Origin: Lentisphaeria bacterium
GTDB taxonomy: Bacteria; Verrucomicrobiota; Lentisphaeria; Victivallales; UBA1829
Direction: 5' to 3'
NCBI GenBank assembly: GCA_017623265.1
Contig: JAGAPM010000290.1
Location: forward strand, 1 to 15,321
Length of the DNA: 15,321 nucleotides
In this document: in pieces, positions 8,232 through 15,019 of the stretch
How the letters are laid out: every line of letters starts with the position of its first letter
Numbering within the stretch: position 1 is the stretch's first letter
Program-made: the position numbers and the translations under genes
Notes under the pieces: model-generated
The model's input: the letters and a program-made list of their open reading frames with translations, nothing else
Databases searched by the model: none
Told to the model about the DNA's origin: nothing

Positions 8232-8246
8232 TGGAAAATTTTTCCA
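8232..8246. promoter_or_regulatory. Perfect 15-base palindrome, candidate operator
   Basis: TGGAAAATTTTTCCA has seven-base arms around a single central base. It lies in the divergent intergenic region, just upstream of the -35 box of the plus-strand promoter (about 50 bases before its expected transcription start) and in the 5' leader of the minus-strand operon. The one-base centre favours a DNA-binding dyad over an RNA hairpin. I cannot name the regulator. Confidence 0.4.
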
Positions 8247-8254
8247 TTTTGCGC

Positions 8255-8283
8255 TTGCCGAAACCGGAAATCCTATATATATT
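8255..8283 (+). promoter_or_regulatory. Candidate sigma-70 promoter for the PurN-like/YdbH-like operon
   Basis: TTGCCG at 8255-8260 and TATATT at 8278-8283 are separated by 17 bases, giving a start point near 8290 and a leader of about 17 bases before the ATG at 8307. The -10 box shares bases with the -10 of the opposite promoter. Confidence 0.5.
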
Positions 8284-8289
8284 ATAACA
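8281..8289 (-). promoter_or_regulatory. Candidate extended -10 promoter for the secreted protein/ABC operon
   Basis: Read on the minus strand the sequence is TGTTATAAT, an extended -10 element (TGn plus consensus TATAAT). No good -35 box is found at 16-18 bases (only ATTTGA or CATTTG), as is usual for extended -10 promoters. The leader before the ATG at 8153 would be about 120 bases. Confidence 0.5.
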
Positions 8290-8306
8290 AAACTTGAAAA
8301 AATCAA

Positions 8307-9182
8307 ATGAAAGCTGTAAAAATGATTCAGAATTTTCTGAAAAAAAATAGTTCTGCCCTCTCTGCTGCTGTTTTTCTCAGCGGTTCCGGTACCAATGCAG
8401 AGAAGATCCTCGCCCGCAATGCAAAAAATCCCCACGCCCTCTGGCGTCCTACTGTGATCGTGACGGAACGGCCCGGATGCGATGCGGCAAAACGGTTCGC
8501 AGAAACATACAATGTCCCGCTGGTGGTTCATGATCTGGTGGGGTTTTACAAAGCGCACGGTTTGGAGAAGACCGGCTGCGCCACGGAAGAAGGTCGTGCC
8601 GTCCGGAAGCTCTGGACCGATGCGCTCCGGGAAATGCTGAAACCCTATCCCATTGATTTTGCCATATTTGCAGGATTCGTTCCCCTGACGGATATCGTGG
8701 AGGATTTTCCCTGCCTCAACATCCATCCCGGTGACCTGACTGTGCTGGATGAGAATGGTCAGCGTCTGCTGGTCGGACTTCATGTCATCCCGGTCGAAAT
8801 GGCGCTCATGAAGCATCTGCCATACCTGCGCAGCAGCGTGATCGTGCTGGAAAGTTTCCGCAGTACCGGTGTGGATGGCGGTGCGCTTCTGGGCGTATCC
8901 GCTCCCGTGCCGATCGACTGGACCGATGAGATGCGTCAGACTGTGGATGCTGCCGCCGCCGCACGCATCGGGAAGAAACGGGCGGAATACAAAAACGATG
9001 CTCTCGGGCAGATCGCTGCCGATTATCTGGAAAAACTGAAAGTCAATGGCGACTGGGTCGTCTTCCCGCAAGTGGTGGATGATTTCGCCGCCGGACGTTT
9101 CGCCTACGACCGGGAGACCGGTACCGTTTACTGTGATGGCGTCCCGGCGACCGGACGCGAATACACTGTGGAGACCTTGTAA
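8307..9182 (+). CDS. Divergent PurN-like formyltransferase family protein
   Basis: A 291-residue protein with the formyltransferase N-terminal fold of glycinamide ribonucleotide transformylase, which moves a formyl group from 10-formyltetrahydrofolate. The phosphate-loop-like FLSGSGTN is at residues 23-30, the active-site NIHPGD at 138-143 and GVDGG at 188-192. Asn138, His140 and Asp190 fit the catalytic Asn-His-Asp triad of PurN. It is longer than typical PurN (about 200 residues), with added sequence around residues 80-110 and 145-180, and lacks the usual HPSLLP form. The C-terminal part (VVDDFAAGRF...YCDGVPATGREY) resembles the end of PurN. Start 8307 is the furthest upstream ATG, as a TGA lies in frame at 8295; no Shine-Dalgarno is evident and Met6 at 8322 is possible. 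It could be the organism's PurN or act on another substrate; its neighbours are envelope genes, not purine genes. Confidence 0.78.
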   Translation: MKAVKMIQNFLKKNSSALSAAVFLSGSGTNAEKILARNAKNPHALWRPTVIVTERPGCDAAKRFAETYNVPLVVHDLVGFYKAHGLEKTGCATEEGRAVRKLWTDALREMLKPYPIDFAIFAGFVPLTDIVEDFPCLNIHPGDLTVLDENGQRLLVGLHVIPVEMALMKHLPYLRSSVIVLESFRSTGVDGGALLGVSAPVPIDWTDEMRQTVDAAAAARIGKKRAEYKNDALGQIAADYLEKLKVNGDWVVFPQVVDDFAAGRFAYDRETGTVYCDGVPATGREYTVETL

Positions 9183-11510
9183 ATGAGTGCAAAAAAGAAG
9201 AATCAGCAGACATCCGTTCTGAAAAAATTGAACCCGCTCTGGCAGAAATATTCCGTGTATATCTGCGGAGGACTTCTGATTTTACTGCTGCTTTTTTCCT
9301 TTTTATTGTGGTACAGAACAGTGCATGCTCCCGCTGCAGTTGCCGATACCATCCGGCAGAAAGTGGAAAAGTTTACCGCCGGTGATGGTACGGCAGTTTT
9401 TGAGATACTGACGGTCACGGACCGGAACGCTTCCCTGAAAATGGAATCGTCCGAACTGGATTTGGAGGATGTGGTCCTTTTTTATTCACCGGAAGGCATT
9501 GACGCCGGAAAAATCGACGGCATCTCTATCGGCAGATTCCGGATCAAGGGCGATTTCCGGACTGCTTGCCGTAAGTTGCTGGATTTGAGAAAGCGCCGTT
9601 CTCTCCGGATGGCGGGCAATGTGATGATCCGGGAGATCGTTTACGGCGAGCACTCATTCAGAGATCTGGTGATGTCGCTGGATACCTTCAAGGGTACGCT
9701 GGATGGCAGTACAGAGATCGCATACGATCCGGATAAGAATCAGCTTCAATTGAAAAATAATGTATTCTTCGTGCCGGAAATGTTCTTTACGGAAGCGGAG
9801 TGGAAACTGATCCCGGATTTTATGTACTTTTTCAGGCTGCCTTCCGGTGAAGATTCTTTCCGGGCGCAGGAACTGGTGATGGATCTGACGGAAACCGTGC
9901 ATCCCTTCAAACGGATCGTGAAACTGCAGGCGGAAAATCTGGTCGACTCCTACCATCTTGATGCAGATCCGGTGAGCCGGTGGGCAGACTCGATCCGGTA
10001 CGATGCGCAAACCGGAGCACTGGAAGTGATCTATTATGACGAACACCCGCGCCGCTCCGGTGTAAAAAAAACGAAAAGAAAACCACATACAATCCTGAAT
10101 GCAACACTGAATGCTGATGACGGCGTGACATTCCGTGAAAAAGAGTTTGATACGCAGGACGGCAGTTTAGAATACCGGTACGAGGGAAAAATCGACAAAA
10201 CGGGTAAAGTCGACGCCAAAGGCAGAGTCCGGAGACTGGGTGGTATCCTCGCACAGGAATGGATCAGAGAATTCGGTGATGGCCCGGGAAAAGAAACCTA
10301 CAAGCAGTACGCCTTTTCCACACCGGACTTTACCGCACGGATCCCGGAATTTGTCTTGACCATCGTTCCCGGCAGCAATGATTATTCGTTCAAAAATGCG
10401 GAACTCACTTTCCACGGGATCCCGTTTACGGCAAAAGATATTTTCGTCGATTGGAACAGTGAAGGGAACGGTACTTTTACCATCGGAACGGTCTGCGAAA
10501 ACGGCAGAAAGATCGGCAGCATTTTCTCCGGAAAACGTGATTCGAAGGGCTTTACCGGAAAAGCTCAGTTCTACGGGCTTGACGGCACTCTCAACGGCAA
10601 ACTGCTCCCCGTTGCCGTTCGCCCGCCAAGAAACTGGGAAGCCTGGAAGTGGGAATATACCATCACTTTCCCACGCCAGCAGATCAAAAATGCGGGGCGT
10701 GATCTTCTGCCCGCCAACAGCCCGGTCCGTCTGCAGGGGTTTGCCGCTCTGAAAATGGACCACAAAGGCTTGTTTGATCTGGTGATCGATAATGGGGAAC
10801 TGGATCTTGCACCGGTGAAATTGAGCAATTTCAGTTTGTCGACCGGAACGCAGACTTTTGCTTTTGACGGCATTGATTTCTGCGGGATCAAATTTGGCAA
10901 GGGACAGGGAAAATATCATCTCGAAAATGGAAAATTCCGTCTTGACGGTGTGACTTTTGACTGGTGCGGCGGCAAAGGAAAACTCCTGCCCCAACTGGAA
11001 AATGGCAGCTATCTGCTGGATTGTTCCGATCTGCTTCTTTCCGAACTTTTCAAAGCTCTGGAGATCGGTGTCTTTGAGGGCGCCGGCCGTGTCTCCGGCA
11101 GGATCCCCCTTAAAGTTGCGGAAGATGGCACGCTTACATTGGACAAAATGGCATTCTACTCTGTGCCGGGTGCCAGCGAAACATTGAAGGGCACACTGCA
11201 TGAGAATTACAAATCCGGTGATCCCGCTTATACCTTTGTGGCAGATGTGATGCGCAATATGAAATATGACTGGGTCCGGCTGGATCTGGATCCTGTTCCG
11301 GAAAACGGAAAATATACGCTCCGGATCAGTTTCCGCGGCAAGCCGGGACAACCCATGAACTATGAGCTCGCCACCGGAGCAGACGGCAGTGCCGCCATCC
11401 GGAAATCAGAGACTGCACGCAATTTCGGTTATCTGAACCTGAGCTTGAATTTGAGTTTGAACCCGGATCCGGAAAAGGTCCGGAACGCTGTGCGCAATCT
11501 TCACCGGTGA
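9183..11510 (+). CDS. YdbH/AsmA-superfamily membrane-anchored protein
   Basis: A 775-residue protein with a basic N-terminus, one membrane anchor (residues about 24-44) and a long beta-rich extracytoplasmic region. The C-terminal third resembles the YdbH family: FDWCGGKGK near 591-599, then a LLLSEL segment, then EGAGRVSGRIPL near 632-643 and a following strand ending in SVPGASETLKG. This is the characteristic order of the conserved C-terminal block, and the protein ends in alternating NLSLNLSLN strands. In E. coli YdbH acts redundantly with TamB and YhdP in moving phospholipid between the membranes; the same role here is inference. The partner lipoprotein YnbE is not visible nearby. The start directly abuts the stop of the PurN-like gene, with GGAG nine or so bases upstream, so the two are co-transcribed. 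A generic AsmA-like call is the fallback. Confidence 0.65.
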   Translation: MSAKKKNQQTSVLKKLNPLWQKYSVYICGGLLILLLLFSFLLWYRTVHAPAAVADTIRQKVEKFTAGDGTAVFEILTVTDRNASLKMESSELDLEDVVLFYSPEGIDAGKIDGISIGRFRIKGDFRTACRKLLDLRKRRSLRMAGNVMIREIVYGEHSFRDLVMSLDTFKGTLDGSTEIAYDPDKNQLQLKNNVFFVPEMFFTEAEWKLIPDFMYFFRLPSGEDSFRAQELVMDLTETVHPFKRIVKLQAENLVDSYHLDADPVSRWADSIRYDAQTGALEVIYYDEHPRRSGVKKTKRKPHTILNATLNADDGVTFREKEFDTQDGSLEYRYEGKIDKTGKVDAKGRVRRLGGILAQEWIREFGDGPGKETYKQYAFSTPDFTARIPEFVLTIVPGSNDYSFKNAELTFHGIPFTAKDIFVDWNSEGNGTFTIGTVCENGRKIGSIFSGKRDSKGFTGKAQFYGLDGTLNGKLLPVAVRPPRNWEAWKWEYTITFPRQQIKNAGRDLLPANSPVRLQGFAALKMDHKGLFDLVIDNGELDLAPVKLSNFSLSTGTQTFAFDGIDFCGIKFGKGQGKYHLENGKFRLDGVTFDWCGGKGKLLPQLENGSYLLDCSDLLLSELFKALEIGVFEGAGRVSGRIPLKVAEDGTLTLDKMAFYSVPGASETLKGTLHENYKSGDPAYTFVADVMRNMKYDWVRLDLDPVPENGKYTLRISFRGKPGQPMNYELATGADGSAAIRKSETARNFGYLNLSLNLSLNPDPEKVRNAVRNLHR

Positions 11511-11522
11511 GGCAGAGCGACC

Positions 11523-12353
11523 ATGCAGATCCGAAACTACTACTATAAAGAAGCCGATCAGGTGCCGGTTATTGTGGGAACGCACACGATCTCTGTGCCT
11601 GCGGCATGGTGTGTCTGGCGTGATCAACTGTGCAGTTATCCCGAAAAAACAGCGTTTTTCGATATCCCGGCGGGCAGCGATGAACGGATCATTCTTCTGG
11701 CTCTGCCCGGAACAACGTACCGGCGAATCATGTTTTCGGTTTCCCTGCAGGAAATCCGGAAAAACGGTGCTGTACAGGCACTTTATGATTCCTTGCTGAC
11801 CATCGATCCGGATATGGTGGCGGAAGCGATCGAAAACCAGAGCGCTTTTGAGTTGGAGCTGAAAAGGGAAGATTGTAATAAAGATACATCTGTTCCCGTA
11901 TCTTATTCCGAATTGAACGGGTTGCAGCTGATCGGGAATACCCGGCAGTCTCTCCGGACTGTGGCCCGGATGTTGCCGGAAAACGGTTCCGATGAATTCT
12001 TACAGACTTATTTCCTGGCAGTGAATCCACCCTGTTATAACGATTCTTTCACCACGGTTGTCAGCGATGAAATGCCGGATGGTGAATGGAAAAAATTAAA
12101 AACCGAACACACGGACTATTCCAATGCCGCCATGTTTCATGACCGCCGGCACAGCTGGATCCGCAAACACCAGCGTCCCCGGATCGTGATGCAGATCCTG
12201 TTCTTTCTGGTGGTCCTGCTGGCGATGGGTGTCGTTTGTATGCATTTCCTCCGGATGAATCAGGCGCTTGCCAAAGAAAATCAGCAGTTGAAAGAAAAGA
12301 ACAAGCAGCTGGAATTTGAGATGCAGCGGATCCTGCACACGTCCGCTCAATGA
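11523..12353 (+). CDS. Unknown membrane protein with C-terminal anchor and coiled coil
   Basis: A 276-residue protein I do not recognise. Residues 1-215 form a soluble domain with no signal peptide, beginning with YYYKEADQVPVIVG and containing Cys30, Cys37, Cys118 and Cys171. A basic stretch (RRHSWIRKHQRPR, 208-220) precedes a single membrane helix at about 221-243. A Gln/Glu/Lys-rich coiled coil follows (244-271, ALAKENQQLKEKNKQLEFE). The positive-inside rule puts the large N-terminal domain in the cytoplasm and the coiled coil in the periplasm. It starts 12 bases after the YdbH-like gene, with only a weak GAGG upstream, and is the last gene of that operon. The 3' end overlaps the sigma gene by seven bases, tail to tail. 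A partner role for the YdbH-like protein is conceivable but unproven. Confidence 0.78.
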   Translation: MQIRNYYYKEADQVPVIVGTHTISVPAAWCVWRDQLCSYPEKTAFFDIPAGSDERIILLALPGTTYRRIMFSVSLQEIRKNGAVQALYDSLLTIDPDMVAEAIENQSAFELELKREDCNKDTSVPVSYSELNGLQLIGNTRQSLRTVARMLPENGSDEFLQTYFLAVNPPCYNDSFTTVVSDEMPDGEWKKLKTEHTDYSNAAMFHDRRHSWIRKHQRPRIVMQILFFLVVLLAMGVVCMHFLRMNQALAKENQQLKEKNKQLEFEMQRILHTSAQ

Positions 12354-13696
12354 TCAAAGAAGTAATCCTGATAACAAATCTCAAGATTGGGATTGCGTAA
12401 ACGCCGGATCGCGCGCTGTTCGATCTGACGGATCCGTTCTCTGGTTAAATTGAAAAGCGTGCCTAACTCGATCAATGTCTTTGGTTTGCAGCCGTCAAGC
12501 CCATACCGGAGCCGGATGATCTGCTGTTCCCGTTCCGGAAGATTGCTGATGGCTTTTTTCAGATTTTCCATGAGACGGCGTGATGTCATCTGCTGGGTCG
12601 GATCCACTGCGTTGGTATCGCAGAGCAGATTTTCCAACAGATCTTTTTCTGTATAATCAGCAGTCGGCGCCTGCAGGGAGATGGTCTGGCAAGCCATTTT
12701 TTTGATGGCACTGATCCGTTCCCGGGGCAATTCCAGCAGGGCGGAAAGTTCCTGATCGGTGGGTAAATGACCGTTCCGCTGGAGAAAATCCTGTTCTGCT
12801 TTTCCGATCCGGACAATGGAGGCGATCATGTGGGCGGGCAGACGGATCACCCGGGATTGATTGGCAATAGCGCGGCTCAATGCCTGTTTGACCCACCATG
12901 CGGCGTAAGTCGCAAAACGGTGCCCCAGTTTATAGTCGAATTTGTCGATCGCCCGGAGCAGCCCCAGATTCCCTTCCTGGATCATATCCGAAAGCTGAAT
13001 ACTGCTCCCGTGGTAATGCTGGGCAAGACTCACGACCAATCGCAGATTGCAAGTGACCACCTGCTGCCGCAGAGCATCCAATTTTTCAAATTCCCGGTCC
13101 AGCAGGGCAAGTTTTTCCAGAAATTCCTCCGCATCCATGCTTAATTTTTCGGCAAGAGTCATGTGCGTCTCGACAAAAAGATCATCGCCGGAACTGAGAT
13201 AACTTTTCCGGAAGACTCTTGCCACATCGTACCACTCCTGCAGTTTCTCCCGGCTGGCAGGATATTGCTTGAGCAGCTCCACTGCTTTCTTCCGGTGGGC
13301 GGCGAGCGTGGATTTTTTACCGTTGTATGCCCGTTTCAACTTTTTGGAAAGATCTTCCAGCTCCTGAAGCCAGTCCTGCAGTTTGAGGGTCAGTGCCGCC
13401 ATGTCACGATCGCTCTCCGTTTCGGGGAAGGTGGAGGGCGGAAAAAAATCGGGCAGCAGTGTCAGGGCGGACGGGCTGCGGAGCGTATTGATGTGTTCCA
13501 GCTGAACAAATGTGAAGGTATAAAGGATATCCCGGATCCGGTCCGTAGCCGCATCCACCTGATCCCAGAGAACCCGTTCCGCTTCAGGGGTCAGCGGTTC
13601 ACTGCCGGAAAGGTGCTTATAGTATTGTTTCAGGGAGTCGATATCACTATGGTTGCCTTTACGGGACGACTCCGCCGTTTTTTCCGGGTTCTTCAT
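12347..13696 (-). CDS. RNA polymerase sigma-70 factor, RpoD/SigA type
   Basis: A 449-residue sigma factor that directs RNA polymerase to promoters. Region 1.1 is absent. Region 1.2 is at about 19-60 (SLKQYYKHLSGSEPLTPEAE), followed by a charged non-conserved stretch to about 205. Region 2 spans 211-282, with NLRLVV, SDMIQEGNLGLLRAIDKFD and FATYAAWWVKQAL. Region 3 is at about 290-365, and region 4 at 385-436 with LPEREQQIIRLRYGLDG and the recognition helix TRERIRQIE. The -10 contact residues equivalent to E. coli Gln437 and Thr440 appear to be Gln271 and Ser274. All domains needed for a primary-type factor are present, but I cannot tell the housekeeping sigma from a group 2 paralogue. It is monocistronic, with a strong promoter at 13747-13775 and a leader of about 45 bases; no clear Shine-Dalgarno precedes the ATG. 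Confidence 0.9.
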   Translation of the reverse strand: MKNPEKTAESSRKGNHSDIDSLKQYYKHLSGSEPLTPEAERVLWDQVDAATDRIRDILYTFTFVQLEHINTLRSPSALTLLPDFFPPSTFPETESDRDMAALTLKLQDWLQELEDLSKKLKRAYNGKKSTLAAHRKKAVELLKQYPASREKLQEWYDVARVFRKSYLSSGDDLFVETHMTLAEKLSMDAEEFLEKLALLDREFEKLDALRQQVVTCNLRLVVSLAQHYHGSSIQLSDMIQEGNLGLLRAIDKFDYKLGHRFATYAAWWVKQALSRAIANQSRVIRLPAHMIASIVRIGKAEQDFLQRNGHLPTDQELSALLELPRERISAIKKMACQTISLQAPTADYTEKDLLENLLCDTNAVDPTQQMTSRRLMENLKKAISNLPEREQQIIRLRYGLDGCKPKTLIELGTLFNLTRERIRQIEQRAIRRLRNPNLEICYQDYFFDH

Positions 13697-13746
13697 ACTG
13701 TTTTCACGTACACGGTTATGATCCTGTTGTTTTTTTATGCCGGGTA

Positions 13747-13775
13747 AAGATAACAGAACTTTTGCCGGTTGTCAA
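13747..13775 (-). promoter_or_regulatory. Near-consensus sigma-70 promoter of the sigma factor gene
   Basis: On the minus strand TTGACA (13770-13775) is followed after exactly 17 bases by TATCTT (13747-13752). Transcription would begin near 13740, about 44 bases before the ATG at 13696. Confidence 0.75.
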
Positions 13776-13847
13776 GTGCCAAATCAAAAAAAACTTTGAA
13801 AAGCCTTTTACATGGAGAAAAATCTTTGATTTTTTCACATTCCCCGT

Positions 13848-13876
13848 TTGTTTTTTCGGGGAAGATGCGCTATAAT
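13848..13876 (+). promoter_or_regulatory. Sigma-70 promoter of mraY
   Basis: TTGTTT at 13848-13853 and consensus TATAAT at 13871-13876 are separated by 17 bases. The start point would be near 13883, giving a leader of about 45 bases. The 231-base gap it sits in also contains A- and T-tracts (13786-13793, 13830-13835) that may act as UP elements; nothing else is seen there. Confidence 0.75.
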
Positions 13877-13885
13877 ATGGCGCAT
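13865..13885. promoter_or_regulatory. Palindrome centred on the mraY -10 box, candidate operator
   Basis: Arms ATGCGC (13865-13870) and GCGCAT (13880-13885) flank nine bases that contain the TATAAT box. A protein bound here would block RNA polymerase, so this is a candidate repressor site. The regulator is unknown. Confidence 0.4.
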
Positions 13886-13927
13886 TAAAAATAACTGAAA
13901 AATGTCTTACCGGGAACTGCTGAAATT

Positions 13928-15019
13928 ATGTTTTATTATCTGATCCATCTTTGGTCCGGCTATCAGAATACGCCGTTGCGCCTGATCGATTACTCCACCT
14001 TCCGTTCGGGCGCTGCCCTGCTGACGGCATTTCTGCTCTGTATCTTTTTCGGTCCCATGACCGTACGGATGCTGAAAAACGCGATCGCACCGGAACGGTT
14101 GAAAGGTCTTGTGGATGATAAATTCATTGATCAGCAGAAAGGAAAAACTCCCAGCATGGGCGGCTTGCTGATCGTGTTTGCCATTGCCGTTTCCACCGGA
14201 TTGTGGAGCGATTTTTCCAATCCGCTTCCGGCAGTCTTCCTCGGAACTCTTCTTACTTATTGTGCGATCGGATTCATTGACGATTTTTATAAAGTCTTCC
14301 GCAAGGATCGGGACGGGATCCGCGGGCGTACAAAGCTGCTCCTGCAGTTTCTCAGTGCCGGCGGTGCGCTCTGGGCATTTCACCAGATCTCGCCGGAGAC
14401 TTTCACCCAGTTTACTGTGCCGTTCATGAAAGGAGCGCTTTTTGTCATGCCGGTCTGGCTGGCGTATATTTACGGCGCACTGGTGGTGGTGGGCGCATCC
14501 AACGCCGTGAACCTGACCGATGGAAAAGACGGTCTCTGTACTGGATGTATGATCTTTTGTGCTTTGGCGTATGGCGTCTTTGCTTATGTGACCGGACACC
14601 GGGTTTTTGCGGAGTATCTGGATGTAAACTACATTGCCGGTGCCTCGGAAGTGGTGGTTCTGGCTGCCGCTCTGATCGGGGCATGTATCGGCTTCCTCTG
14701 GTTCAACTGCCATCCCGCCGCCATGTTTATGGGGGATACGGGCAGTCTGGCGCTGGGCGGTGTGATCGGATTGATTGCCGTACTGGTGAAACAGGAACTG
14801 CTGCTCATCATTGTGGGTGGCGTGTTCGTGATGGAGATCGTGTCCGTAATGCTTCAGGTCGCCAGTTTCAAGCTGACCGGGAAACGGATTTTCCGCTGTA
14901 CGCCGATCCATCACCATTTTGAGCAGGGCGGCTGGACCGAAACCCAGATCGTGACACGATTCTGGATCATTGCCGGGTTGCTGGCGTTTATCGGAATGGC
15001 GACGCTGAAGATCCGCTGA
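13928..15019 (+). CDS. mraY: Phospho-N-acetylmuramoyl-pentapeptide transferase MraY
   Basis: Inner-membrane enzyme that transfers phospho-MurNAc-pentapeptide from UDP to undecaprenyl phosphate, making lipid I. The 363 residues, about ten membrane helices and N-terminal ITFR-like STFRSG match the usual length. Key motifs are GKTPSMGG (72-79), the Asp pair FIDDFYK (118-119), NAVNLTDGKDGL (192-203), FNCHPAAMFMGDTGS with Asp270, and the HHHFE loop (328-332), so all three catalytic aspartates are present. The start gives the typical MFYYL N-terminus but has no obvious Shine-Dalgarno. mraY normally sits between murF and murD in the division/cell-wall cluster; here it stands alone between a sigma factor and a prepilin peptidase. 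Its 3' end overlaps the opposing peptidase gene by 32 bases. Confidence 0.97.
   Translation: MFYYLIHLWSGYQNTPLRLIDYSTFRSGAALLTAFLLCIFFGPMTVRMLKNAIAPERLKGLVDDKFIDQQKGKTPSMGGLLIVFAIAVSTGLWSDFSNPLPAVFLGTLLTYCAIGFIDDFYKVFRKDRDGIRGRTKLLLQFLSAGGALWAFHQISPETFTQFTVPFMKGALFVMPVWLAYIYGALVVVGASNAVNLTDGKDGLCTGCMIFCALAYGVFAYVTGHRVFAEYLDVNYIAGASEVVVLAAALIGACIGFLWFNCHPAAMFMGDTGSLALGGVIGLIAVLVKQELLLIIVGGVFVMEIVSVMLQVASFKLTGKRIFRCTPIHHHFEQGGWTETQIVTRFWIIAGLLAFIGMATLKIR

Noticed and set aside
8154..9071. N-terminal extension of the secreted-protein frame to 564 residues
   Set aside because: This part is antisense to the PurN-like gene, whose catalytic motifs are clear. The signal peptide and Shine-Dalgarno fix the start at 8153.
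10167..11351. 394-codon open frame antisense to the YdbH-like gene
   Set aside because: No motif, no start signal, and completely covered by a better gene on the plus strand.
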